Part shown: in pieces, positions 1 through 12,209 of the stretch
Layout of the letters: each line of letters begins with the position of its first letter
Position numbering within the stretch: the stretch's first letter is position 1
Source: Hippophae tibetana
Lineage: Eukaryota; Streptophyta; Magnoliopsida; Rosales; Elaeagnaceae
DNA: 64,000 bases
Assembly (NCBI GenBank): GCA_037013495.1
Contig: CM072807.1
Location: 14,883,001-14,947,000 of the forward strand
Reading direction: 5' to 3'
Made by a program: the position numbers and the translations under genes
The notes under the pieces: model-generated
Database searches by the model: none
What the model was told of the DNA's origin: nothing
The model's input: only the letters and a program-made list of their open reading frames with translations

Positions 1-1740
1 CCAATAGGATCAGTATTTTTGAGAGTATGCCTTATGAGGTTAGAGTCGAAGCGAATTAAGATTTCTTACATTGAGATTGGATATATTAATATAGATTCAT
101 TTTTATTTAAATATGAAAGTGATTTTCAACAAATTATTATAATAAATCATGAATGTTTAGAATATTGTTATAACTTGTGCTATAGACTTTAATTATAGAC
201 TTAAAAGAAATTTTAAAAGTGAGAAGTTTTTTTTCTTATTCTTTTGTTTATTTTTTTACTTTATTTTTAAATTTTTGTTTTACTTTTGATGTTTATAGGT
301 ATCATATTTGAAAACTCTCACGAGACTTAAATTCATCCACTAAGATAACCTAAGAGTTTAAAGGCTTATTACTTAAATTTTTATTTGAAAACATTGTGTC
401 ATTGTGCAAAAAAATTTATCATGCTCAAATTGTGTACAGACTGTGCATGACGTTGCATGGAAAAATTGTGTGCCACGACGTCAGGTTGAAAATTTCCTTT
501 TGTTTTCTCATTTCTCCACCCTATAAATAAAACCTTATTTCTTTTTAATAATACATCTCTTTCATCCCATCAGCTTTCTTCTGACTAATTTCTTTGTTAT
601 TCTTTTAATAATTTAAAGTTCTTCTCTCGTTTGAGAATTAAATAAATTTAGTTCATGTAATAGCTTTTGGTTTCAATTTAGTAAACATCACAACAATTCT
701 ATTTGAATATTTTTTAGAAACAATTATAAGAATTCTATTGAGTTATATTTAAATGTATTCTTTTAAGAATATTTCTAAGTGTTGTTTTACATGTTGTATG
801 TTTAATTTATTAATCATTTATTAAACTATGTATGTTTGGCTATAAATAGTATAGAATATTAATAATGTTGTTACACATGTAAAATATTAATTAAAATAAA
901 TTATATTTTATTTTTCATCAAGATTTAAACGAAATTTGTAAAAAATATATATTGACGAAGTATTTTTCACAATAAGTAAGAGAGTTATATTTAATTGTCT
1001 AAATATTATTTAGACTCAACTCTTCGATTTTGGATTTAATTATTTGATCTTTAGAGAACTCTATTTCAAAGATTTTATAAGAATTATTATTGAAAAATTT
1101 ATTTACGACATATTTTTCATAGTATTTTTAAAATCTAAAAGTTAGTTTCCATATACTTAAATCAAAAGCCAAACTTTGATATTTTCACGAGAATTTAAAT
1201 TGTCAATCTAATGAAAAATGGTAATTAAATGGTTTGTTAATTACTTAAAAAATAAGCATAATTTAATTAAAGTTTAAATTATTGGCCCGATCGAACGTGT
1301 CAAATTAAAATTTAATTAAAAATAATAATCTATGTCATAAGACATTTTAATATATATAAAAAATAATCAATAATTTTAATTAATATTTTTAATATCCTAT
1401 TTAATATCAAACAATTATAATTAACTAACTAATATATCCTATAAATTCTTACTACATTATAAATATTTAATTATTTAAATTTGTAACTAATTAAATATTT
1501 ATTGAATTTATCTTTATTTTTATGTCATTAGTTTAGAAACTCAATACAAAATAATATATTTAGTTTATTTAATTATTAAAAGAATTTATTGAATTGTTTA
1601 ATATTTTTAATCTTTCGTTTTTTAATCATTTGTACAATTGTAAATAATATTATAAATTATACAAGTATTTTTATAGATTGAGTTTTTGATATGATGATTA
1701 AATAAATCAATAATAATACTAAAAACTAATTAACCTTTTC
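1..1740. other. AT-rich intergenic DNA, no gene seen
   Basis: No open frame or splice-consistent exon was recognised. The only promoter-like spot is a TATAAATA box at about 532-539, preceded by a GC-richer stretch and followed by a pyrimidine-rich leader-like stretch. No coding sequence follows it, so it may be an old LTR promoter or chance. Short related phrases near 300-340 and 1170-1210 hint at decayed repeats. Confidence 0.4.
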
Positions 1741-2260
1741 AAGTATCTGTAAGAATTGATAAATAAGACGTGTATGCAAATACTGTCAGATCTGTGTGAG
1801 GATTGGTACATCAAGCCGTCCACTGATAATTTCAATAGATGTACACCGATATAGTGCCTTCAATATCCACGTGTTTGCTTGAAACGCAAATGGAAAAATC
1901 AACAAATATTTTGAAGGCAAGGCAAGAAGATCTGAAATCAAAGAAAAGTAAATACACTTGAAATGCAATCCAAGGCTGGGGAAAAAAATCTAAAATCGAA
2001 GAAGAGAGGTGAGATTGAATGGTAATGAATCGCTGGGGTTGAGATGGATGTGAGATTGAATGGTAATGAACGGCTGAATGGTTAGACGGTTGGGATGGCT
2101 AAGTGGCTAAAGAGGGTGAAGTTATTGGTGGCTAATATTTGATGAGAAGGGTTGAGGCGATGGAGGGGATGAAGTGATTGGTGGTGATTTGAGGTGTGTA
2201 AGGCTAATGAGTAGGGGAAAGGAACGAAAACTGTTTAATTAGTTTCTTTTAATTTGACTG
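1741..2260. other. GC-richer, purine-rich island of unknown nature
   Basis: This stretch is less AT-rich than its surroundings and its second half is rich in G and A on the plus strand. A 60-codon open stretch exists on the minus strand (1786-1968), but it has no recognisable domain and no convincing start. It could be an exon remnant, a captured gene fragment or part of a repeat. I do not assign a function. Confidence 0.3.
2009..2090. repeat. Short tandem duplication, period 41 bp
   Basis: The phrase gtgagattgaatggtaatga starts at 2009 and again at 2050. The first 20 bases of the two copies are identical and the remainder is only loosely similar. Confidence 0.6.
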
Positions 2261-3030
2261 CTCTGATAGGATGTTTTAGCAAAATGACAAATTATAATTA
2301 TATGTTATTTAGATTATAAGGTTTATATATATTAATAACGAGTAGATTTAAACTAATAAAATATCCTTAAATTTTAAATAAATAATTATTTTAACGTTAT
2401 CATAAAAGAATAGTTAAAAATATCACAAACTTATAATAACATTTTTATTTTTTATTTTACTTAAAAAATAAGCTAAATAGTTAAAGAATTGAAATTAATG
2501 TAAATATTTTGAATAATATAATAGAATAATTATTATGTTGACATTTAAATTTTTTTAACTAAATATATTTTTGAATAAATATAAAATAAAATAAAAAATG
2601 TAATTAAATCATGAAAAAAAACTGATACTCATTAATAATCATCAACTATTACCAAAAATTAATTGAAATTGGTGTGGGACAATTATAGATATTATCATAA
2701 TCATCTTCGAACATTGTCGTGTTCATCTATAATGTTAACCTATTGATATACTAGTAAAAAAAGAATCCAAATTATGTATCAAGACAGATCAAAATATAGT
2801 TGACAAAAGAAGATACTAAGTCTATATATTAAGCATTTTCAATTAGTTTATGCATGATACTGAAGATGAACAACTAAATGCAAAGATGCACACTTTGAGA
2901 TACATGAAGTATGTACATGAAAATGGGTTTTAATCTAAAAAAATACCATTTTTTAAAAAATAGATGCATATGTTTGATGCTGACTCGACTAGATCAATTT
3001 ATGATAAATGATCTACATCATGGTACTTTA
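2261..3030. other. AT-rich intergenic DNA, nothing recognised
   Basis: Low-complexity A/T runs with no gene, structural RNA or clear repeat boundary. From about 2780 the composition changes toward the copia tail that follows. Confidence 0.4.
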
Positions 3031-3430
3031 CCTTTGTAGAGACAACTTTATCACATTGAGAAGCAAGAAACATCATGTTATTGCACATTGTTGCATTTTG
3101 GGCACATAAGGTGAATACCGTGACATGTCAATTGGGCTTTGTCAAATGTTGTAGCCATGACTTGTCTTGTAAGATTTGGGTTATCCTTCTAAGCAATCAA
3201 TTATACTATTATGTGACAATGAAGTAGCATATGATATTGTTCACAATTTAACTCAATATGATCGTACAAAGCACATTATGGACAAAATCTTCATTAAGTA
3301 GAAGTGAGAGAAAAAAATTAATTTACCTAAGATTTGATTAGAAGATTAGATTGTTACATTTTCATTAAAATAATCTCAAGTATAGTATTTACAAGATTTT
3401 GAACAAATTGAGCATGCACGACATATATTA
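3031..3430 (+). mobile_element. Fossil 3' tail of a Ty1/copia element (RNase H remnant)
   Basis: Translation shows fragments typical of the copia RNase H end. They include CDNEVAYDIVHNL followed by RTKHI near 3212-3290, and an EARHI-like phrase near 3400 where such proteins end. Only this tail was found, the reading is broken in several places, and no gag, integrase or reverse transcriptase accompanies it. It is old and not functional. Confidence 0.6.
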
Positions 3431-3650
3431 ATGTGAACCCAAAAGCATGGACCTTATAACCTATAAACGCGATATGATTTGAGAACTACAAGAGACACGA
3501 TCAAAGACTCAACAATGTAGTAGGAATAGATCCCAAAAAAATAATATTCAGATAAAAAGCACTCATCTTGACATAATAGATATTACTCACCAAAATGCAA
3601 AAATGATAGGACTACACAAGGTTTATAAATCAATTGATAAAGGAACAAAG

Positions 3651-4575
3651 GTGACGTTTGGTTTACGGAATGGAATCGAAATCGGAATGAGAATGGAATA
3701 GAATAGAAACAGTTTTGTTTGGTTTGACCACTAAAATCAAAGAAGGAATCAGTATTATAGTGTTTGGTTTACAACTGGAATGGAATGGAAAACATCATAT
3801 ATTACCTTAATACATATATATTCAGTAAAGTTTAAATAATATCATTTAATTTTTTTTTGTCACACAAAATACATTATTGAAATCATTATTTTTCTAAATA
3901 ATTATTACTTAAAAAGAAAATATATTATTAAAATTATTATTTTTCTAAATAGGGTTTAGGGTTTTAAGGTTTGGGATTTGAGATTTAGGGTTTAAGAATT
4001 TGGGATTTGGGATTTAGGGTTATATTTATGGATTAATGTTTAGGGTTAAAATTATTATTTTCTAAATAGGGTTTAGGGTTTATAGTTTTGGGATTTAGGA
4101 TTTAAGATTTAGGATTTGGGGTTATATTTAAGGGTTAAAGTTTATGATTAAAATTATTTTTTAAAAAATATGGTTTTGAGTTTTGGGTTATATTTGTGGG
4201 TTAAGGTTTAGGTTTAAAATTATTATTTTTATAAATAAGGTTTAGGGTTTTTGGATTTCATATTTAGGGTTTTGGGTTTTGGGATTTAAGATTTAGGGTT
4301 TTGGGTTTTGGGATTTAAGATTTAGGGTTTTGGGTTTTGGGATTTAAGATTTAGGGTTTAAGGTTTTGGGATTTAGTGTTTAGGTATTTAGGGTTGGGGT
4401 AAAATTGGAAAAAAAATTAGATGGGAATGAAATCATAATTCCTTGAGGTAAAATGAATTCTGATTCCTTCTCTAATATGAATCGATTTCATTCTATTCCC
4501 ATTTTTCAGTCCAATTAAACACAAAAATTGAAGAAATCAATTCTAATTCTATTCCATTACATCCAACCAAACATA
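3651..4575. mobile_element. MITE-like element with GTTTGGTT ends
   Basis: The ends are inverted: GTTTGGTT at 3656-3663 faces AACCAAAC at 4565-4572, and the inversion continues weakly through GGAATGGAAT-type sequence on both sides. It interrupts one copy of the surrounding direct repeat. The uninterrupted copy reads acaaagagtattaaag, so an empty site lies in the same window. There is no coding capacity. The superfamily is unassigned because the target duplication is ambiguous. Confidence 0.65.
3950..4398 (+). repeat. Degenerate telomere-like repeat array
   Basis: Dense variants of the plant telomere unit TTTAGGG occur here (gggtttagggttt, gatttagggtttaag, gggttttgggattt). They are irregular, not a perfect array. 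The block lies inside the MITE-like element and is therefore probably element sequence, not a chromosome-end relic. Confidence 0.65.
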
Positions 4576-4698
4576 ACAAAAAAGCATTAAAGCTCTCAAC
4601 TTTGATATTATATCAAATGTATTAAATGTGTGAGGTAATCAATTTTCTCATGTGTCAACACTATATATATATACGTATGTATATATTATAGATCTTTT

Positions 4699-4704
4699 GT
4701 TGAA

Positions 4705-4746
<42 letters not shown>

Positions 4747-4753
4747 TTCAACA
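4699..4753. repeat. Perfect inverted repeat centred on an (AT)n microsatellite
   Basis: GTTGAAAATAAT on the left and ATTATTTTCAAC on the right enclose an uninterrupted AT run. About 54 bp could form one long hairpin or cruciform. Confidence 0.8.
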
Positions 4754-5145
4754 GATTAATTCAAGAACACTAAGATAAAAGAACAAAAATAAAAGGATAG
4801 GAATATGAAAACTAGAACCTATGACTCTTATATCAAATTATGCAAACCCAAGAACACAAACCTTATAACCCACAAACGCAATAGGTTTGAGAACTAAAAG
4901 AGACACGACCAAAAACCCAACAACCAAATTGAAATAGATCCTAGTAAATTAATATTCATATGAAAAGCATTCACCTTAACATAATAGATATTACTCCCTA
5001 AAATACAAAGATGATAGAATACCATTAGATTTTCAAATCCCTTAATAAGTTAGTTTGTAAAGAAACAAAGAGTATTAAAGCTTTCAACTTTGATATTGTA
5101 TCAAATGTATTAAATGTGTGAGGTAATTGTTTTCTCAATTGGCAT

Positions 5146-7022
5146 TAGTATAATATGTATATAAAATAAAAGACAAACCCTAAAAAGAGGAAAATAATAA
5201 TAAAGGTCACAAGCGTAAGTTAAGAAAAATCACAAATTAAACTACGCGGGCCGAGATGTAATTCATATCATATCGCAGCGCGGATGGAAAATCAAAAAAT
5301 CAATTGAGACCAAAAAGAGTTTGGTCACAACGCCCCTTCTCCTCTGTTGTGATGTGCATTTTTTGCTTAAATTTCATCTGGTCCAATGGATGTCATACCA
5401 CGGCCCACATTAAGCCATGCAATGGCATTCCTTTAAAAACTTAGAATTATTTTTATTTCATTGACTAACTCTTTTTATACCTTGTGCTCCATTTATGATG
5501 TTATTTGATCATAATTTAATTCTTGAATAAACTCATTCAATATTTCCTTGGATTGCTTTGTCTTTTATTCTATGATAGGTCCACTCAAAATTTATAATGG
5601 TATATCATTCTCATTATACATGTACCAATTTGAAAGGGAGCGTTTAATTCGATGTAAACATTTTCTACAATGTTAGCTACAATTATGGTACTAATCTTTG
5701 GCACGTTGGTTCCATGGTGATTGTAGCATTGGTTTATGTTAAATCTGTGTAAATATATGATATGGAATAAAATTACTTGTTCATTTATTTGATCAAACTC
5801 TTTTTTGACATTACACAAATAATCTATATTGTAACATAAATTAAAATTCCTTTCATCATCTGACCATGAAAAAGGGTTTTGTTTAAAAAAAATCGAAAAT
5901 ATGTGATGACTTATATGTGATGATCACCAATGCAAGTTGAGATCGAAAATATGTAATGACTTATATGTGATGATCACCGATACAAGTTGAGAGCACTATA
6001 AACTAAAAAAGTGAAAACTCTTTATCAAAACAATATAAACTAAGAATGAAAAAATAATACAAATTATCAAATATATTTGTAATTATATTATAACACTTGT
6101 TAAAAAAAATTAAAAATAAATAATTTTTCAATATTTAAAGTTATTTTGATATATATCACGTTATAATTAATATAAATATAAATTTATAAAAAATATATAA
6201 ATTATTCATTGTTTTTAAATTAAATAATTATATAATATTTTAACTTAATAAAATATAAAATGAATATAATTATGTTTTTAAAACATAAGTACATTATACT
6301 TAATTAAAAAACAAGCAATGTGATTATGGTGAGTAACAACTTGCATAATGAATAATCTCGACGATCATGATGTGAAACAAACACAATAACTATACAATTA
6401 AGATATGATTAAATTAAAATTTATGCTTATTATTTTGATTTTATAAATTTTTATTATTATTTATTATTAACTTATTTAGGAAACGTTTGTTTTAAGATAT
6501 TGAATAAATCAAGTATAATTATATTATAATTATTTGTGTATTTTGTTTCAACCTATATAAAATAATTAAATAAATTGATGATAAATATTTAATAAAATAA
6601 TTTATATTTAAAACAATATTTAATTTATTTTTATATTTTTTATATTTTAAAAATAAAGAAAATTATTTTTAATTTATGATAAAAATTAAAATAAAAACAC
6701 ATAATTTTAAAATTAAAATTTCAAACAGTAAAATGTGCAATACAATTTATATATATCCACGTATAATAAATTTCCACATACAAATTAACGGCGGAAACAC
6801 CAAATGATACTAACTTAGTATCTAATACCGCGCGAAAAAACAAATAAATAAAATAAGACAAGATTTATACCCGTAGATGCTAATTAAACGCACATTATCC
6901 AGATTGAAACGCATTCAAATATAAAATGTAAAACATAGGCAACCACTTCTTAGTCTTACAAAAGAAAACAGTCATCATAACACCAGGTATAGGTAATGAA
7001 GTAAGTTATGTACAACTTGGCC
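5146..7022. other. AT-rich intergenic DNA downstream of the GRF gene
   Basis: No exon or RNA gene is supported. The stretch 5230-5420 is less AT-rich but has no recognisable content. A small tandem duplication at 5892-5991 is listed separately. Confidence 0.4.
5892..5991. repeat. Two-copy 50-bp tandem repeat
   Basis: The phrase atcgaaaatatgt starts at 5892 and again at 5942. The two 50-bp units differ at only a few positions. Confidence 0.85.
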
Positions 7023-7028
7023 TTTATT
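7023..7028 (-). terminator. Candidate poly(A) signal of the GRF gene
   Basis: AATAAA on the minus strand, roughly 285 bases beyond the in-frame stop of the GRF gene. This is a typical distance, but other near-matches exist in this AT-rich DNA. Confidence 0.4.
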
Positions 7029-7312
7029 ATAAAATTACAAACCCCAGTACTGCAATCTCAATGATCATCTGCAAAACGAAATAAAAGTAGTGAAATTAAT
7101 TATATCGACAGATGACATCTTGATGTGGTCGTAAGAAAATAAATAAAGCAATGGGAATTGAGTTATTACCATAATTTAAATGGGCACTGAAACTGAAAAG
7201 TGGTAGGAATGGATATAGATAGATGGGTAGTGGAAACAGATCCACTATTTGAGGATTTATCATCTAACTTAAAAGCCAGGAATGGTTTCTTTGATCTTTT
7301 CCTGACCATTCA

Positions 7313-8683
7313 TCAAATAAAATGGTGAATGGTTTTTTGGGTTTCTTCATTTCTTTCGTAGAAATGCTCCTGATGATCTTGCTTTTCTTCAATACTCATG
7401 CTTGTTTGGTTTGTTGAAGAAGAAGAAGAACAACTGATACAGAGTGGTGTGAGTTGCCACTTAGAATCGTTCATAGATGAAGAAACAGAGAAACATCTCA
7501 TAGTTTTCGACTCTGAATTAGGTTTGTCTGAGAAAAATGTATCTTCATCCACCTCCTCTTTTACCCCATAATTAACACCCTGGTTTCTGTTTAATTTCCA
7601 TTAGCAAAATAATTCAAAGGTATCAATGGAGGGAACAAACAAAAAAAAAAGAACTTGCAGGTAAAAGTAGACACCTCACCTGTAATGATCTGTGTTAGTA
7701 GTCTTCAGAGAGTAAAACCCAGAGTTGAAATAGTTATCTTGAAGGGACAAACCTAAACCAAGAGGTCTTGAAGATGAATTCTGATGATAATTAGGAAATG
7801 AGTGATGATTAAAATTGAAGTCATTATAACAAGGTTGGTGATCATGATGGCATGAAGAGTAGTTATTGCTGTTGTTTGAGGATTGGTTTGATGGGTTAGT
7901 CTTAGTGGTAGTAGTGTTATAAGTTGTTGATTTAAAAACAAGTTCAACAGGGTTTCTTGAACGGTGTTTGCCTCTGTGCATATGTCTTTCGCAATACTTA
8001 GAATCAGGAAAAGCCTCTTTAGAGCACCTCCATTTCTTTCCATCTGTTCTTCTACACCTCTCTGGTTCTGGGTCTATTTTCTTTCCCAATCCCATTTGAC
8101 AACACACTGCAATCTCCCCAAAAAGAACGATAACTTTAATTTTCATGATCTGGGAATTTAATTAGGTTTAAAGTACACATGTTAATATATTTGTGTTAGA
8201 ATTAGTTGGAAACTAATTTTTTTTAAATCTTAAATTAGTAGTATCGAATTCTTTTAAAAACTTAAATTATTAGTAGAAGTATATCAGCAACATTTTTTTA
8301 TGTACTTGATAATTTCTATGTTTGGTTATATTCATCACACACTTATGATTATTCAATAATTATAAATTATTAGATCTTAAATACAAAGACAAAACCTTCC
8401 ATTAAAAGTATAAATTATTAAGAAAAATAATAATAGTAATATTTTTATACATTTAGAAAAAAAAAACCAATTAAAAGTATTTGAAACTAGTTGGATTATT
8501 ACCATTAGAAGAGAAGAGCTTAGAAGGTATTGCAGAGTCGACAACATAGCTTCTTTTCAAAGTGAAGAGAAGATCAGGTGGAATGGGAATACCAGAGACC
8601 AGGTACTTAAAAATAAGAGCTTGATGTTCGAGTTCTTGCCATTGTGTGACTGTGAATGGAAAGCTGTTCTTTTCCCTCACCAT
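7313..8683 (-). CDS. GRF: GROWTH-REGULATING FACTOR transcription factor (GRF5/6-like), 3 exons
   Basis: Exons are 8503-8683, 8106-7680 and 7586-7313. Introns of 396 and 93 bp have GT/AG ends and phases agree, giving 293 residues. The QLQ domain is at about residues 9-45 (Q14, L18, Q21, in [17 protein letters not shown]). The WRC domain is at about 72-111, with its zinc ligands C78, C88, C99 and H102 (spacing C-x9-C-x10-C-x2-H) and a basic nuclear-import tract. QLQ binds GIF co-activators and WRC binds DNA; GRFs promote cell proliferation in leaves and other growing organs. The tail is Asn/Ser/His-rich with a QLTPL motif. The frame stops just after KTIHHFI, while an FDEW-containing continuation (the FFD motif) lies in another frame down to 7264. 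This suggests a one-base insertion in the motif or a sequence error. The ATG at 8683 is the first in frame before QLQ. Confidence 0.93.
7943..7964 (-). promoter_or_regulatory. Degenerate miR396 target site in the GRF coding sequence
   Basis: At the WRC end, in codons for RSRNPVE, the transcript reads CCGTTCAAGAAA then CCCTGTTGAA. The usual GRF site reads CCGTTCAAGAAA then GCCTGTGGAA. Two bases differ: one opposite the 5' seed region of miR396 (about position 4) and one near the cleavage site (about position 9). Pairing is therefore weaker than in typical targets and regulation may be reduced or lost. Arabidopsis GRF5 and GRF6 are known not to be miR396 targets. Confidence 0.6.
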
Positions 8684-8930
8684 TGTAATTAAAATTTGAA
8701 AATAAGAGAAAGATGACTAAAGTTTCAAAGATGAAAAACCAAATAAATAAAATAAACTTGTCTCAGATTCTCAGTAGCTAATCAGAGAGAAGAGATGCAG
8801 GTTTTTCAGAGAGATAGAAGCAAAGGTGTGCGTGAAATTTATGACTATACTTGAGGAAGGTTTTGAAGAGCAAGGATTGGTAATTGTTACTACAATAACA
8901 CGCAATAAAGGTTAATGATATTACGAGAGT
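8684..8930 (-). promoter_or_regulatory. Leader and proximal promoter region of the GRF gene
   Basis: The transcript-sense strand carries pyrimidine-rich CTCTCTCT-type tracts about 80-130 bases before the ATG, common in plant leaders. No clear TATA box was identified. The boundary between leader and promoter is not visible from sequence alone. Confidence 0.35.
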
Positions 8931-11900
8931 AATTTTTTTTTATTGATATAATAAAAATATATTATATTTTTATTTTATAACATTAATTATATTTTAATAT
9001 TATTAATAAATTATTCTTGTAATAATAAAAATATGGATACTTATAAATTAAATTAAATTATAATTGCTTATTTTTTTTATTTGCAATGATATTTTATTTT
9101 TTTATCATTAAAAATAAATAATTTAATTTAAACATATTTAAAAATATGTAAACATACAAACAAAAAAATACTGTACAATTGAAAAAGATAGAAAAATATA
9201 CAAATACTCATAATTTAAAAAGAGGTTATATTGAGATATAAATTTTATGAAAATGTCGAAAATATTATAATTTTCGATGAAACTTTGAAAAAAATACAAA
9301 AACTATGAATATTCTATAAAAAAAATATGAAGAAAAAAAATTATACAACATCAAAAACAATCAATTATTTCTATTTTAAACTATTTTTTATTTAATACAT
9401 ATATTTTAAATACTTAAAATATTGATATTAATTAATAAGTTAATCAATTAATTAAAATATTATATAATAAAATATATATTTTTGTTAAATATTATAGAAT
9501 AAATAATTAAAATGTTAGAAATAATTAAATATATTATCAAATTATATTAATTATTATAAATAGATAAATCTCAACAATATAAAAATAAATTTTATTAATT
9601 ATTTGTTTTAAAAGTACTCATGTTACGGGGACACAATTAGTCTTATCATGCAACGCAATTTACATGTTATAATATTAATATAAAATAGTAGAAAATAAAA
9701 CTTTAATATTGATTTTATACTTGAGAATTAGATTAAATGCTACTATTTTAAATAAATTTTATTGATTATTTATTTTTAAAAATACTCATATTAAGAGAAC
9801 ATAATAAGTATTATCATTCGATACAATCTATATGTTATAGTATTAATATAAAGCAAAAGAAAATAAAACATCAATGTTAATTTTGTAATTTAATTAAATT
9901 GGATGTTATTGTTTCACTTTGCTGATTAAATAAAGTAATATATGATATAGTTTTTTCTTTCTTTCTTTTACATATTTATTTCTTATGTATATCAAACATA
10001 CTATAAATAATAAAAAAGATAATATATTTTCTTGTACAAGAGTAAGAAAAAAATAAATGTAAATGATTCCTTAAAAAGAAGAGAAAAAAATAAAAAAATA
10101 ATATTTTTGATATTTTAGCAAGAATAATTGTAATATCCATGAAATTTTAGTAAAAAAAAATATTTAAATGATATTTAAAAGGCAATGATATTTAAGAGAT
10201 AATTTAACAACATTCTCAATAATTTTACGACAATATAACCAAAAAATATGAATATCACCTTTCAATATGTAAAAATAGATATTGGTACAATAATATCAAT
10301 GATATGGTAAATATTTTTATCCTTGGTTAGAGAAGAGTATGTATATTTTGTTCAAGGGGAATTGAGTTGTAGAAAATAGGGTACAATATTTTAAAATTTT
10401 GGGCATATTTGGTGCATCATATCAACTAAATTAAATATAACTGTATTATATTAAATTATACTATATTTAATTTAAACAATTTTTAATGATCAATTGTAAA
10501 ATATAATCAGATAAAATTAATAATGAATATTTTAATAAAATAATTTATATTTAGAAGAATTTGTTATAATAAAATTTATTTAAATCACTATTTAATTTAT
10601 TTTTATATTTTTATTACATTTTAAAATATAAAATTTTAATTGAAAGAAAAATTCAAGATATATAATTTTATAATTAAAAATTTAAACATACTAAATTATA
10701 TGTCCACTAATGGTGTTAAATTTTTACATATTGTATTATTTTTATATTATACATACAATCTAATTTTATAGATAAATACATGACTATATAATAATTATAC
10801 AATAAATATATTTAATATTATATAACAAACATATACTAATAGCATTAATATTTGTACCAATCTGACAATTATTTATACGGAGTTAGTTCATTTTTTTAAT
10901 AAATATAAATAACTATAGCATAAATTATCATGAGATAATAAATAGGGGTAAATTTATTTGGAGTTAGAGAGGAGTATGCATATATCTTAAATTGATAAAT
11001 AAATTTTTAAATATAATATTTATAAAATAAAATTATATCTCAATGAAATTTAAAATTTAAAATTTTTTATGATGAATTTTTTTTAATTTTTTAACATTTA
11101 ATATTTAAAAAAGAATTAAGAAATTTAAATATATTTTATTAAAATAAAATAAATATAATATATTTTTAATTAAAAAATAATTAATATTATTTTTCATGTG
11201 TATACGTTGTGATAAATCCTAAATTACCTCCACTTCCAGATAAATAAAGTTTTTGTTCTGATTATAGTACTTCATGACAACTCTTCAGTTTCTCTCTTTC
11301 TCTGTCCCTCTGCTTATATTATACGATACCTCTCTGTTTCTTTTGTCAATGCACCTTATCACCTGCCTTTGTGCCAGGAGCAGCTCTTGTCTCTGACATC
11401 TCTCCAAAACACATATATTAATGGAAATTTTTTGTTTTTAAGTAGAAATATGCACGCTGCAAATAAATACTCATATAAAATAAAATAAAAAATTAAGAGA
11501 TTATCTATCTTATAAATTTCTTATATAAAAGTTGTTCAAAAATGTAAAAATATCAACAACAACAAAAAGTAAAACAAAACTATTAGAAAATTAATTAATT
11601 TGTAATTGTAATGTGGGCAGATTTTTTTAATATCCTTTGCTATGTTATTTTTTTTATTTTTAATTCATATTTAATAAAATAATAAAGATAAAAATAAATA
11701 AATTATAATTCGAAAGTGCTCCTCACATGCAGTTTTTCTTCTAAAATTGTAATGTGAGACTGCAAGAGTTGTGTTTTCAAAACTGAAACCAATGCCTGTC
11801 TAAAATGACAGGACGGTTTTGGCTTTTATTTCGACTTCCAATTCTTTTACTCTCTCTGTTCCTTTACTTCAGTACCAACCGCTTACAATTTTCATCTACT

Positions 11901-12209
11901 TCCATTTCAAAAATTTAGAAAATAAGTGATTCAGATTTCGGAGCAAGGTTTGTCACTTTTGGCTTCTGTGTACATAGCGATATCCAACGTCTTTCGCCCC
12001 TACTATATAGTCTAGTATCTTCATTCATTATTATAATTATACTCTTCATTCATATCAAAATTATATTATTATTATTATTAAAAATATATCGTTTAAATTT
12101 ATTCTAAATTTTAATTAAATTTATAAATATATTTTTTCACTAATCTCATCCTTCATTATTATTATTATTATTATTAAAAAATATCCTATAAATTCATCTT
12201 AAAATTTAA
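8931..12209. other. AT-rich upstream DNA of the GRF gene with two GC-richer islands
   Basis: Most of this is A/T low complexity without exons. Two patches, about 11225-11410 and 11710-12010, have balanced composition and pyrimidine-rich tracts, and could be regulatory or transcribed non-coding sequence. No convincing open frame or known RNA was seen in them. Confidence 0.35.

Larger units (their letters stand above)
3415..5145. repeat. Diverged direct repeat, probably LTR-like, first copy split by a MITE
   Basis: Copy 1 runs from about 3440 to 3650 and resumes at about 4577-4650. Copy 2 runs from about 4850 to 5135. Shared phrases include cataatagatattact, gagacacga and tattaaatgtgtgaggtaat. 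The position just after a copia RNase H tail suggests 3' LTR sequence present twice, but clean LTR ends were not identified. Confidence 0.5.

Noticed and set aside
3950-4398. True interstitial telomere from a chromosome fusion
   Set aside because: Units are irregular and confined within inverted element ends.
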